Source: Protea cynaroides (Eukaryota; Streptophyta; Magnoliopsida; Proteales; Proteaceae). From it: a stretch of 64,000 nt of DNA. Made by a program: the position numbers and the translations under genes. Positions 37,200 through 49,862 of this stretch are shown piece by piece. The stretch lies in contig CM053270.1 in NCBI GenBank assembly GCA_028583415.1, forward strand, positions 65,027,517 through 65,091,516, written 5' to 3'. The notes beneath the pieces were generated by a model. It made no database searches and was not told where the DNA came from. It saw only the letters and a list, made by a program, of their open reading frames with translations. Every line of letters starts with the position of its first letter. Position 1 is the first letter of the stretch.

Positions 37200-39729
37200 A
37201 GTTTTTTTCTCTAAGCTATGAAAGAAAACCTCCGGATATCTCTAGCGATAGCTAAGGTAAGGGAGAGTGAGAGAGTCTTCACCAATAGTGACTGTTGAGA
37301 TTAAATTACAAAAATAACCCTATTTATCATCCACTTACAATATTTATTAAAGTTTCATTTTTTTTCTTTTGGGTAAAAAAGTTTCGTTTCTTTTCATAAA
37401 ACTTTTTTTATGTAAAATTGTTGAAAATAAATTGTATCATATCTATTATGGAAGAGTTTTCCCATGGTCCCTCATGTAAGGCCCATGGTTTTGAATATCT
37501 CACCTAAAAAGGGTATAAACCCCTCATCCTATGAATTTGAAGTTTTCATAATACTTTTTCTTTTCATCCAATCACTCAGAGAAATCTCTTTTTCAAAACC
37601 GCTCCCCTAGGGAACCCCTCCCCCTATCTATTATCTGTTTTTAAATTCGTAACATTTTATGAAGAAAATTTTACATGAAAATCAAACATTTTTGGATTTT
37701 ACCTAGACAACTTTTTTCATGTAATTTGACCATAAAATCTTCCTTGTTACTCTCCCTCTTTTTTTTTTTTTTCCAATAAATTTGATTATTTTTATAGTAA
37801 AAGAACAAGATTTCCACTGAATATGGGCTGAAATGGAATGGGTACGGATATTCGACCAATACTAGTCAATACAGTTTGATACTAACCAAAACATGACTGA
37901 TACCTGACTAATACTTGACTGATCAGCATAATGGTCGATACATAATCGAAACTGCCCGATGCCCATTTCCATTCCAATCCCGTGAACTAAAATCATGATC
38001 CCCACCATTTTTGCTACTCAACTAATGCAGCTTTTGATACTCTTCATACCTGACTCCCATGCCTTGCCCTTCACTGGCTATGGTCCCCTTCCCATGTGCC
38101 TGTGAAAGACACAATAGTTACAGCTTTACTTGTTCTAAGAGAAGACTAGGAAAGCTAAATTTATTCTTACTTTTTTTGGCTTCACAGGAGAGAAGCCTAT
38201 GGAGTCTCTGCTTCTCTCTGCTGATGCCTCCTTTTGATCCAACTTTCCTGCACAGGTGATGGCCCTTCTCTTGGGTTTCTTTAGACATCCCCCCTAGTGT
38301 GATCCATGTGTCCAAAAAATGGAAAACATAACATCACTGGGGTCAGCTTGCTGATAGGTGACACATCATAATCAAATGAACCATATGTTAATTGTTTTTA
38401 CATAAAGCCTCCAAGGATCTTGAGATAAAACCTTACTGACATCTAAACAACATTATTTATTTTAGAACATATCAAATGTAAAAGTGTTGATAGTCTTCAT
38501 TCCAAGAAAAATCTCGGTGAAACTTTGATTTCTTGAGTGAAAGGATGTGAGAATACACTTAGCAGGCTTACAGAGTATGAACCATTACTGAGACTTGTAA
38601 CAGACTGCCTCTAAGGAGGTTATAAACAGAAGGAAGTGGGTTCTCTGAGCGACTGGGTTTCCTGCTCTTATCAATGGGAGGGGGCCAACGGCGGATTCAT
38701 CAGTCAGAGGAGAGAAAAAGACACAGGGTGATGGTGTAACTCCCACTCTGCCGTTCAAAGAATCCTTTCTTACTAAGTATGAACCATTAAAAATATACAA
38801 GGATCAACCTGTGGGTAGCGACAGTGTGGTACCAACTTTGATTTAACCTGTGGGTCAACCGAGGATCTCCTGATGCCTCTTAACTGTATAAGTTGTAGAT
38901 TTTTTTCCTAGATGGGTTATCTTGTTTACTTCTTTTCATCATTTGCTAAACTATTTTAGCATTGTAAGGGGAATTAAAATGCAGTCATGGACTGTCCATC
39001 AATGAGGAACCGTCTGCACCTGCTACATGTAATGTCTTCAATGGAGTTGGCAATTGGAGGTTTAAACTGGTACTAATGGACGAAAAAGCGAGCATTTTCA
39101 TTCTAGGATCTGAATGCAGAATGAGGAAAGAGGGCAGTCTAGAATGGACCTTAGAAACATGTTTGTTAACCTAATTTAGTCATGGACTCCAGAATGGTAG
39201 TGGTGGGTGGTGGATGGTGGCACTAGTAGTGAGTGGTGGTGGTGGTGATGGCGATGGTAGTGGTGGGTGGTGGATGGTGGCACTAGTAGTGAGTGGTGGT
39301 GGTGGTGATGGCGATGGTGGGTGGGGGTTGAGGATGGTGGTGGTGGTGGGTGGTGGTGGCAATGGGCGGTGGAGGGTGATGGCGGTGGTGGGTGGTGGTG
39401 GTGGTGGTGTTGGTTGGTGGTAGTAGTGGTGTGGGGTGGTTCTTTCTATTCCAAAATTGTACTCTGAATCGAAAATCATCTATTTGATGTTCCAAAAAAT
39501 TAGATTCTAGAGTCCATTTGGAGTCGGTTCACTCATGGATTCTTCAAAAGTCAGAATCCAACTTCTGAAGTGTTATCAAACCCCCCCTTAATATGGAGAC
39601 CAATAATCCGTTTAAAAAAAATATGTGTACTACAATAATATAGTACATGTTTAATACAATAACCTTTGGAGTAAAAATAAGGGCATAGATTCCTTATGTA
39701 ATTGACATTTACATCATTCAACAAATAGA

Positions 39730-39760
<31 letters not shown>

Positions 39761-40539
39761 CCTTGCAATCTCTGAAATATATACAAAATCATCTAATTTT
39801 AAATTTACAATTTCAAACTATTATGATTTATCTCCTTAAATCATTCAACATATTTATCTCCTTAAATCATTCCACAAATTTATCTCTCACTCCACAAATC
39901 TTTTTATTCCAAATTCTTATAAGTGGTGAGATCATGCGAAGGTGTTTCATTTTTATTTTTATAAATTTTTAATACATTAAATACTTATTAAATCACTCCA
40001 TAAATTTATCTCCTTAAATCATTCTACAAATCTCTTTATTTTAAATTCTTTTTTTTGTTAAATATTATCTATTCTGAATTCTTACAACTGATACGACCAT
40101 CCAAAGGTGTTTTATTTTTATTTTTATAAACATTGAATACATTAAATACTTAATATTCGTGTATAATACATTTTAATATAAAAAAATAAAAAAAATTTAC
40201 CACTCCCTGCAATTGTTCATAAAAAAATCTTTTATTTGATCCAGTAATATGATTCGTATATTTTTCACATATAATTCGCGAACTTACTAAATATATGTAT
40301 GCCTCCGCATGTTGAAGATGGTTCTAGTTTTAAGTAGAACAGCCCACTGATTTTATTTTATTTTATTTTGTGGATTTAAAGTCAATCAAAGACTAGAACT
40401 AGAAGGCTGTGGAGCGGCTAGAGCCTGGGGTGATATTGTGATTTTTTATATGAAAATCAAGCCAAATTCGATTCATTCCCTGATTTTGTTATTTTTCACT
40501 GGGCAATAATTGCATAATCAGAGGAGGTAGCCAGTAACC
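37200..40539. other. Spacer upstream of fibrillin 6
   Basis: No gene is supported. The segment contains a CA/GT-rich tract, a GGT minisatellite (39193-39440), an (AT)n run near 39730-39756 and, at 39830-40160, an imperfect direct duplication (CACAAATCT..AAATTCTTA..AGGTGTTT..TACATTAAATACTTA order in both halves). The end nearest 40539 should carry the fibrillin promoter. I see no clear TATA box. Confidence 0.4.
39193..39440. repeat. GGT-rich minisatellite
   Basis: A 60-bp unit (containing GCACTAGTAGTGAGTGG) is repeated exactly twice from 39193 to 39312, then decays into (GGT)n and GGTGGTGGTGAT-type sequence. The proline/histidine-rich frames on the other strand are by-products of the repeat. 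Confidence 0.85.
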
Positions 40540-42802
40540 ATGGGTTCTCTTACGCATTTCTCAGCTCTACTTTCTCACACTCCAACTTCTCTTACCTTTC
40601 TTCACCCAGTTAACAATCATGGGAACCCCAGAGCTTCGAAACTCCAATCCCAAAAAGCGTTTCGTCCTCAAAGACAAGTGTTACCAACTTACCCACTCCA
40701 GAAGTGGAATCTCTCGAAGAGAAATCTAATTCGGAGGTCTACCCTAGATGAAGCAGCGGTTCTTGACCCCCCACCATCCCTGCCCACATCTTCTGAATCT
40801 GAAAAGACGGATCCTGTGGACGTCGCTTCTTTGAAGCTCAAATTACTGGTTAGTGGTTTTACCTTTCTTTTTCTAGTGATGCTTCGAGTTGTTTAATCTT
40901 GTGCTCATGTCATGAATTACTGAAAAAATTGTTCCTTGATTGGTGACAACTTCAATATCCCCCAATTTTTGAATTGATTGATTTTTAATTCATCATCAGC
41001 TTGATAGTTCCAAGAATCTGCGTCTGATGCTATTGAGTTTGGATGCTTAGATTTCAAAGGAGGGAAAATAACATGGATTTAAGGAACAGGCTGCCTGGAT
41101 AGCCAGTGAGGAATAGGAAAAACATAGTCGTTATCATGTTCTTCTCTGCAGAACCCTTGACACCAAATTTATGGATCAACAACACAAACACAGAGTAAAA
41201 GAAAAAGCCCCATTCATGTTGAAAACAAATTGTAGGTAACACTAACAAGAAGTATAACAACTTGTAGTTGGCAGTTTCAGGGGTATTTGTGCAGACATAA
41301 TCATGGGGAATTGAGAAATCATGTCTGAGTAATTAAAATTCAGCAACCATGATTCGGACGCCTAGTTTTCTCACGGTAACTACCGGTTTTCTGCTGAAAG
41401 GATAAAACCCTAACTTGAATCAGTTGGCAGTAAGGTGCCTTCACGTTTTTGATGAGTAATTATGACTAAAATTTTCATTTTGAGAAATACCACAATGGAT
41501 TGCAGCAAAATTTATTCACTAGTTTGAGAATGTGGTATCCATCTGGGACTATAAAAATGGAAATTTAGTAAGAGAGGATTCTAGGGCATTTACATGGAAT
41601 CCAGTGAGATGATTTGGGGCTTTATACTTTGTTCAAAATCAAAATAATGCCATAAAATTGGCCTCTGAAAAAAGTGGAGCTCACAAACTTCGACATTTCT
41701 CAACCAACAGCACTGGTTTCCCACCTTAACTAAGGACTATAGAGATAGATCAATTGGATGCACAAAACTTAACGCGTATACTCTTTATCTCTGGAATTTA
41801 ATGAGTAGCTTCAAATTGATTCACCAGTTACTCTGTTGATTCATGCATTTCTGATATAGTACTCAAATATGTATGAGGTGGTTGAATGCAGAGTGCTGTT
41901 TCTGGGCTCAATAGAGGTCTTGCTGCAAATGAAGAAGATCTGAGAAAAGCAGATGATGCAGCCAAGGAGCTCGAGGCTGTGGGAGGGCCTGTGGACCTCT
42001 CTGTTGAACTTGATAAACTCCAAGGGAGATGGAAGTTGATATACAGTAGTGCATTCTCATCGCGTACTCTGGGTGGGAGTCGTCCTGGGCCTCCAACAGG
42101 AAGGCTTCTGCCCATAACTCTTGGCCAGGTATGTTTTGTATTCCTTCCTACCATGCTATACTGACTCGTTCAAACAGCATGATTTGAAGACCAAATAAAG
42201 AGATTGAAAATCATGACAGGACTGATGATGGTTCCATCTATCAGCTAAAATTTGACTTATTTGTGCCTATCAGGTTTTTCAACGGATTGATATCGTAAGC
42301 AAAGATTTTGATAACATTGTGGAGCTTCAATTAGGTACTCCATGGCCAATTCCCCCAGTGGAAGTCACAGCCACATTAGCACACAAATTTGAACTAATAG
42401 GTTGGTCTCCTGCATCTTTCTTCAATCCAGTCAATGGTTGGTTCTTAATTATTTAAAATCCCTATGGTTTCTAGTGTATCAATAAAAAACATGCTGTCCT
42501 GAGCATTCTATCAACAGTGTATTTACCATTTGTTTTCTCATAATAAATCTGGAGATATGAAATAAGCTAATTGTTGAACATGGACAGGACCGGCTAAGGT
42601 AAAAATAGTATTTGAGAAAACGACTGTGAAGACAACTGGGAACTTGTCGCAGCTGCCACCATTTGAGGTGCCTCGAATTCCAGATGCATTAAGGCCTCCA
42701 TCTAATACAGGAAATGGAGAATTTGAAGTTACATACCTTGACTCTGATACCCGAATCACAAGAGGAGATAGAGGTGAAGTGAGGGTGTTCGTGATCTCAT
42801 AA
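40540..42802 (+). CDS. FBN6: Plastid-lipid-associated protein, fibrillin 6
   Basis: Exons 40540-40848, 41892-42128, 42274-42400 and 42588-42802 join with GT-AG borders (phases 0, 0, 1) into 295 residues. The N-terminal ~75 residues are Ser/Thr/Arg-rich with few acids, fitting a chloroplast transit peptide. The PAP/fibrillin domain follows: LLSAVSGLNRGLAANEEDLR, LDKLQGRWKLIYSSAFSSRT, PTGRLLPITLGQVFQRIDIV and the C-terminal FEVTYLDSDTRITRGDRGEV near the stop. Order and wording match what I remember of Arabidopsis FBN6 (At5g19940). Fibrillins are lipid-binding proteins of plastoglobules and thylakoids; FBN6 is linked to thylakoid and redox homeostasis. The 1-kb first intron lies directly behind the transit-peptide exon. 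Confidence 0.93.
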
Positions 42803-43977
42803 AAACTTCAACAATTCTATGAAAATTTTGTTGTTATACTGTGGGAACCCAGTTATAAGCAAATTCCTTAATTGTATTCAGTAATTCCTGTTCTCTTGTA
42901 TTTATGGAATATTCAAGCTGTAAAATTATATCTCACAACTTGCAATGAGAAGAATCCTGAAGTTAGTCATCCCCCCTTCTCCTTCCTTCCAATCTTTGAT
43001 AAATCCATGCATATTCCTTCAGAATGTTATCTAGATGTTGACTATTGGTGGGCTTCAATGAATTTTACAAGTTGAATAGTTGCAATAATTTTCTTAAGTA
43101 GATAAAAAGATCACAGCTTTTTGGGGATCATCTTGAGCATATTGGCTAAGTCCACTCAGGACCAATAGAAGTTCTGAAGTGACACAAATATGTAACTCTG
43201 TTGCTGTTTACCTTGTTTTGACCTCGATCAGGCTGATCCTGATCAAAACCCAGCTGAGCTGATTCATGATTTCAGCTGACTGATCCAAATCCTTCAGTCT
43301 GAGTACCAAATTCAAAATTTAGATGAAAATTTAATCTAGATTTAAAATTAAAAAAAAAAAAGAAGAAAAAGAAAAAGAAAAAGAAAAAATGACAGTTCAT
43401 CTTGCTTATGAATGCTCTAGCAGAATCTGGAGTATGATCTAAAATGATTGTGAGGAAAAACATTCATAGCTTAGAAATAGTAACAGAGTATTTGCATTGA
43501 TACATTTGATTGGAGAAGAAAAAACTCACCCATGCACATTTTGTGTCAATTTTGGAATCATCGAGTGCATCATGGAGGATGAATAGAAATCCTCTCCTGT
43601 CGTTAGAGAGGCGTGATCAAGTCGGCCACGAATGGTCAACAAGAGATGATTTTTATCGAGGTCCGTGTGCTAAGCCCATAACTAAATTATATCCCGACCC
43701 GAAGGTGGGGGAGAAAGAAATTGATGAATGGTCTAGATAAGTTCTCAACTAGTCAATGACTGGATGGTGGTGATCAACTGATGACACGACACCATAGTCA
43801 CTAGCGCACGTTAGCAGAAAAGATCCCGATTAATTCACGAGGATTTGCCACGGAAAAACGCGATTCCTAGTCGGAGCGTCGATCCCGCTCCTCGTGATCC
43901 AGGGGATCCCGTCCCCTCAGCGCCTGGGGCCTCGCCTCACATGCCCTACTTATTGCTGGATATTAACGTTAAAGAGT
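42803..43977. other. Spacer between fibrillin 6 and the kinesin
   Basis: The first 200-300 bases are likely fibrillin 3' UTR. A purine-rich AAGAAAAAG tract lies at 43349-43390. At about 43575-43610 the sequence AGAAATCCTCTCCTGTCG resembles the left terminus of the Mutator-like MITE family found at 37042 and 59970, without a matching right end. Confidence 0.45.
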
Positions 43978-43979
43978 CA

Positions 43980-43988
43980 TAACGGCTA
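43980..43988 (+). promoter_or_regulatory. MSA-like (MYB3R-binding) G2/M promoter element
   Basis: TAACGGCTA matches the core of the plant mitosis-specific activator motif (AACGG followed by two pyrimidines and A). It lies 240 bp upstream of the kinesin start codon, where such elements drive G2/M expression of cytokinesis genes. This is a single short site, so it is suggestive only. Confidence 0.45.
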
Positions 43989-44228
43989 CATTTATTTCAA
44001 ATTTCAAAACGTCCATTTCTCTTCTCTCTTACGCACCCACCCTGAACTCGTCTTCCTCTGATCTCTCTCTTGGTTTCAGCTTTCTACGCATTTCTCATCA
44101 TTCCTCAGTCAGCTCCTTCTATTGCTCCTCTCTAAGTTCCTCAAATAGACATTTGGTAGCTACCTTACATTCTTGAATTTCACGGTAGATCACCAAGAGT
44201 TCTGCAGATCCTTTCTGGGTTTTCTTTA

Positions 44229-47200
44229 ATGGCCCCTACACCTTCATCTAAGGCCGTTCAAGGACAAACAACTCCATTAAGAACACCTCAGTCGAAGCAT
44301 CGCCTAACTTTATTTCCAGTAAAGAGTGCCCACCCATCTCCGAATCCAACCTCTGCGGCTAAAGAAAACCAACCGGCAGATCATCCAGTCGAAGTCATTG
44401 GCCGAATACGTGATTACCCAGATCGTAAAGACAAGCCCGTTTCAGCATTGAAAATCTCTTCCGACAGGAGTGTACGTGTCCGAACGGATATAGGTTACAG
44501 AGATTTCAGTCTTGACGGTGTTTCTACCTCCGAGGAAGAAGATCTTGCTGGGTTCTACAAAAGATTTGTGCAATCGAGGATAAATGGTGTCAAATTGGGG
44601 GCGAAATGCACAATAATGATGTACGGTCCAACGGGTTCTGGCAAGAGCCACACGATGTTTGGGTGCTTAAAACAGCCGGGGATTGTATACAGGGCTCTGA
44701 GAGACATTCTTGGTGAGGGGGATGAAGAAAAAGAAAACAGCACAGATGGTCAACGTTTGGGTTTCGGATCATTTGTTCAAGTTAGTGTTTTGGAGATATA
44801 CAATGAGGAGATCTACGATCTTCTATCAAACAACAATGGCGGAGGATTAAGTCTAGGGTTTAATAAGGGAAACGCTTCAAAGGTAAATTACTAAATCAGA
44901 TCAAGATATTTTTGTTTGAATATTAGCTATCATTGTTTTTATTTCTTTATTAAGAACTTCGTTGAATAGGTTCATTGATTCCATATCCAGAAAATCTGAG
45001 GAATTTCTTTGTGATTGATTAATGCTGATATACTGGATAGCATATAGTGTCTGAAGACAGGAATTTTCCTCTTTTCAAATTCAGAGATGTATTTCTTGTA
45101 ATTGCTTTGTTTATTTAGGTGACTAAAAAATTAATTTAACACCCAAGCAATACCTAGATATGGGGGACAAACTTCCCTGGACCTAAAGAACAAATGGCAT
45201 TGCAAATTTATAAAATATTGTCTGAATTGTATCTACCTTGATGGTTATCTCTATGTTCACTGTGATGTTTTTTGAGCTCCAGGTGAGACTTGAAGTGATG
45301 GGGAAGAAAGCAAAGAATGCAACTTTTATCTCTGGACATGAAGCTGGAAAGATCACCAGAGAGGTAGCAAAAGTGGAAAAGCGAAGGATTGTCAAAAGTA
45401 CTAACTGTAATGACAGAAGCTCGCGAAGCCATTGCATGGTTTGTCATTTTAACTGCATTTTCTATCTATGCATTGACCTTGAAATAGTTTTGCTGCTATT
45501 TGAATATTTGTCTCATGCCTTTGGTAGATCATCTTGGATGTTCCTTCTGTGGGAGGAAGATTGATGCTTGTTGACATGGCTGGTTCTGAAAACATTGAGC
45601 AGGCTGGCCAAATTGGATTCGAGGCAAAGATGCAGGTGACACTATCTTCCACTTTAAAAGCATCTTTTTGTAACTGTAAAATGTGCTATGTATATTAATT
45701 TTAATTTTGATATGAATCTCAAAAGCTTATCCACCCAGTTCTCAATTGCTTAGAATGTCTTACCTGTGTGATGCTGAATGGCTAATTTAGTTCTTTATCG
45801 AGTTGCAGACGGCAAAGATCAATCAGGGAAATACTGCTCTGAAGAGGGTAGTTGAATCCATAGCAAATGGGGATTCTCATGTTCCATTCAGAGATAGCAA
45901 GCTAACCATGCTACTGCAGGTAATACCTTTCTCCTTATGATTGATCACATGGTCTTGACAGAAGCAGTCAATATGGTTTACTGTTTATATACTTGACCAT
46001 TACTGTGCCCATTTTTTCCCTAGGATTCTTTTGAGGATGATAAGTCAAAAATCTTGATGATATTGTGTGCAAGTCCTGATCCCAAGGAGATCCACAAGAC
46101 TATTTCCACTCTGGAATATGGGGCAAAGGCAAAGTGCATCGTACGTGGCTTTAATACACCAACCAAGGACAAAAGTGGTGCTGAGGATTCCACATCTGCT
46201 GTCGTTTTAGGTTCAAGGATTGCAGCTATGGACCAATTTATTATGAAGCTGCAAATGGAGAACAAGCTTAGGGAGAAAGAGCGCTATGAAGCCCATAAAG
46301 AACTCTTAAGAAAAGAAGAAGAAATTGCAGCACTGAGGTCTAAGCTGGAGACAATTGAAGGGAGGGGTATTGGAGCAAGTGAAGAAGAGATCAACTTGAA
46401 GGTCAATGAGAGAACCCAGATTCTGAAACTTGAGTTGGAAAAGAGGTTGCAGGAGTGCCACCATAAGGCAAATGAGTTTGTTGAATTGGGAAAGAGGAGA
46501 ATGGAAGAGAGAGTATTGCAACAGCAACAGGAGGTTGAGATGCTAAGGCAGAGATTGGAAGAAATTGAAACTGCACTTCACAGTTCGACAGATAGCACTG
46601 GTGGTAACAAGAACAGGTTACAAGACATGGACGGAAGCAGCCTAGCGAAAAGGCTAATGGAAATTTATTCTGATGGAGACCATGGAATGGAGAAATCCAT
46701 GGATCTGGATATGGGGGACACACATTCATTTTTTCATGATGTGAAAGAGATTGATGGGGATGTACACCAAACTGACAACTTCGGTGACAACACACATTTC
46801 AATGCTCATCGATGGACTGTCAAGGGAGAGGAAGATGATGATGATAGTGCACCAAATTTCACAGAGAAAGTATGTCTGAGTACTGTGTTCGAAGAGGAAG
46901 AAGAAGGGAAAGATGAAGAAAATGTGGATGATGAAGAGGTCGAGAAAGTAGTAGTAGAAGAAACAGCTGTAAATTTTAGTACTATTGATGTCTCTACTGC
47001 AGGGATCAATTTCAATGAGGGCTGTTATGCAGTCAGTCCACAGAAGCTTGTACCAATGCCACATTCTTGTAGCAAGGATACAGAGAGACTTGAGTATAGT
47101 AGCAGAAACATATCTGAAGAAAAGCATATGAGTCCAGGAGTCATGGGTGAACTGGGAAATACTAGAGATCCAGACTCTGCTAGAAGAACAAGAATTCAAA

Positions 47201-48245
47201 ACATTTTCATGCTCTGTGGGAACCACAGAGAGCTTGCCCAACATGTCAGAATTTCAACACCTTACCCGAAAAGACCCGAAGCTTCTGACATCCAATCATC
47301 TCCAGTGACAACAGCTGATGATGAATCAGTTAAGATGAAACCTCCTTCCAATGGAATATCAGAGACTCAAATTTTTCATGTGCCAGAGTTTGGATTGAGG
47401 GATCAAGTTATGGCTGATGTAACAGGAAAAAACATCACAGAAGCGTCAAATCCACCATCAGTAGCAAAGCCACTTACAACACTTAAATTTGTGAATGAGC
47501 AGAAATCAACGGAAGTCCTGAACAGAAATCGGTGGTTCTCTTCTGAGATGGCTCAAGACTTGAAGGAGAACAACAGACCAGAAGGCGGAAACACAGACGG
47601 TCTCCTTGAAGTGTATGTGAAATGGGAAGCCTCGAAGGAAAATTCTGGGAAGTTCATTATGAAATTAAAAATTGAAAAAAATTCCAGCCTTGCTGATCTG
47701 CGAAAACTGATTGATACCCGTCTTGCGGAGGACAATGTTACCAAGAAAGGATTCACCTTTCTCATGCTTGGGGTACATCTTTTGTTCCCTTTTTTTTTTT
47801 TTCAGCACTCCACACTTTTCAATTTAAACATTGGATATGCTTAAAATGTGAGGGGGGAAAAACTAATTGAACCGTTCAAAACATGCAGTACCTGATCTAT
47901 TATGCTTTCTTCTTTCTTATGGTTCTTGAGATGTCATTCACAGGATGATCTGTCCTAACTTAATACATTTGATGCTCTCAGTTGGATTATTAATCTATTT
48001 GTGCTTTGTCTTGGGATCTTACATAATATCTGTGGTTTTATGTGCAGGATCCTACAGGTGCTCCAGTTGTGAAAGAGAAGGAAGCAACAATTCAAGCATG
48101 CAAACTCCCCATTTGCAACAACCAGTTGAGTGGCCACTTGGCTTGCTTGCGTCCAATCAAGGCAGCCCAATGGGATAATCTTCTCCCCTTTAGCTCACTG
48201 GAGAACAAACTTCCACATGTACTTCCAAATGTGCTACCTGTATAA
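44229..48245 (+). CDS. KIN10A: Kinesin-like protein KIN-10A (PAKRP2-like)
   Basis: Exons 44229-44882, 45283-45438, 45528-45635, 45809-45919, 46024-47772 and 48048-48245 join, all phase 0 with GT-AG borders, into 991 residues. The N-terminal motor domain (about 54-385) shows the P-loop MYGPTGSGKSHTMFG (about 131-145), switch I NDRSSRSH (261-268), switch II LVDMAGSE (284-291), VPFRDSKLTMLLQ (331-343) and ISTLEYGAKAKCIV. A long coiled coil follows (for example LRKEEEIAALRSKLETIEGR and RVLQQQQEVEMLRQRLEEIE), then an acidic low-complexity block and a short conserved C-terminus. This is the layout of KIN-10A/PAKRP2 (At4g14330), a plus-end-directed motor associated with Golgi-derived vesicles at the phragmoplast. 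The P-loop has Pro where many kinesins have Gln, which I believe is normal for this subfamily. The protein is longer than the ~870 residues I recall for Arabidopsis, mostly in the tail. Confidence 0.93.
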
Positions 48246-49400
48246 GAATGTATTACTTGTTTAAAAACCCTTTAGCCACATCACTATGTTCTTAGTTATG
48301 TTTGCTCCTGGGTTTGCTGGATGACCCAATATTTTCTTTCCAATTTTACCATCAATATATGTTTCTTTTTCTACTTTACTAATGAGTCTGTTGCTGCAAG
48401 ACCTGAACAAGAGATTGAGGATCTGACTTGAAGGGTTTTTTTGTTATGTTTTTTGTTTTGTTTTGTTTTTTTTCCGGTTGTGGTTCCCAATGATGAGCTT
48501 AATCAAATGACTTGTTTTATAAAAGTTTCCAACCGATGAACCATCACATGGTTTCCGTCATCAAAACTTCCATCCCATGATGTTATCAGAATGTTATGTA
48601 CTTTGCATTAGAGTCCTCTAGATTTTTCTTAACACATGAACATAGACACAACCCCCCATCCAAGATTATCTGTGGCAACACTCACATCTTGTACTAACAA
48701 CAACAACAAAAAAGACACGCCTTGTAGTTTCAGTAAAGGCACCAGGATCAGCAGATGCATCAATAGCCATCCATATTACATACCCAATTCCGAAGGAAAT
48801 CATTCATGTTGCGTTTACCATATTGTTCATGGAAAAATAAGCTTGAGCATAAGAAAGTCTAACTATGTAAGCTTCCCTTGTACCAATCTCATTCTCCAGA
48901 GCTGAAGTTCTAAAAGAGCTTTCCAGAGTTCTCAAACTTCATGTTATGCTCCATTTTAACTCAAATGCCTTAATGGCGCAAAAAAGAAGAAGCCAGAAAT
49001 GAAGAATATAAATAAACATTTCTCCTCACTGGATCAAAGATGAAGATCTCCCATGCTAACCCATAAAGCATCCTAAGACATGACTGATCACTTAATTAAA
49101 AAATTTTCAAATATGATATAACAAAGATGAAAGGCCAAAGACGACTTCAGTGCTTTGAAACGTCCAAAACTACAAATAAGAAAATCATTAACCATCTACT
49201 GCATAGAAACCAAGTCAATTTTGGTTCAGGCCAGAAGATACTACTGTACAGAGGCAATGGAATTAACAGTAAAGAAAATTACACAAAGTAAATTGAATTC
49301 TATAAGAAAACCATATAGGTAGCTTGTTGTATTATTGAACAAATTTGAATAAGAGAATATTCAATTTACATTAAAATCAAGTTCTACTTCTTACTGACTA
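48246..49400. other. Spacer between the kinesin and the broken CAF1 gene
   Basis: It is flanked by the 3' ends of two converging genes and should hold both 3' UTRs. A T/G-rich run is seen near 48435-48475. No further gene is supported. Confidence 0.45.
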
Positions 49401-49468
49401 ATGCTACACAGGTCATATATCAACGAACCCAGGAATGCTACACAGATCATATATCAACGAACCCAGGA
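49401..49468. repeat. 34-bp tandem duplication across the CAF1 stop codon
   Basis: The 34-bp unit at 49401-49434 is repeated at 49435-49468 with one difference (GGTCAT versus GATCAT). The CAF1 frame (minus strand) stops in the copy nearer to the gene at 49447-49449, so the other copy is a non-coding echo of the last codons. Confidence 0.9.
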
Positions 49469-49857
49469 ATGCTAGGCCTGTAGAGAACCCTGTAACAAGG
49501 ATGCAGGAGTGGCACTTGTATCAGAGGTGTTGGGATAGAATCAATGGAGTCAATATCCAGTCCAAACAGAACACCACCACCTTTCACAACTCCCTTACTG
49601 TTTACAAAAATTTTATGAAAGACATCCCATGTTAGCAGACTATCAGAACCGGCACAGTGAGCATTGCCGGCAATACGTTTCAATTCATAGATGCTCGCGA
49701 CCCGCTCCAATCCACCGAACACCCCATCACAGAACTTGATCATCTCCTTCACATCATAAATTCTCCTCCCAAAATACAATCTCATAAGGTTATAAAATCC
49801 AGCAATGTCGTTCGGTAACGGCTGTCCAGTAATAATTTTCAACAAATATGCAAAATC
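49447..49857 (-). pseudogene. CAF1 deadenylase, 3' half (separated by the Copia insertion)
   Basis: A 137-codon open stretch with stop starts directly at the retrotransposon target site with the codon for the DEDD-type catalytic Asp (DFAYLLKIITGQPLP follows across the start). Further motifs are LYFGRRIYDVKEMIKFC and HCAGSDSLLTWD. The latter supplies the conserved His and the last catalytic Asp of CAF1/Pop2 ribonucleases, which shorten mRNA poly(A) tails in the CCR4-NOT complex. Only this half is left on this side. The frame is otherwise undamaged, so the insertion is the main or only inactivating event. Confidence 0.9.
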
Positions 49858-49862
49858 GTATG
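49858..49862. repeat. Target-site duplication, left (GTATG)
   Basis: The five bases abut the left LTR and are identical to 56406-56410 at the far end. Confidence 0.9.

Noticed and set aside
39180..39495. Histidine/proline/threonine-rich frames
   Set aside because: These are translations of the GGT minisatellite, not a gene.
43738..43960. GC-rich block that looked like a possible upstream exon
   Set aside because: No open frame with coding character and no splice partner; it lies upstream of the kinesin leader.
46726..47244. 172-codon minus-strand frame opposite the kinesin tail
   Set aside because: It is an antisense shadow of the 1.75-kb kinesin exon. The plus strand has clear coiled-coil content.
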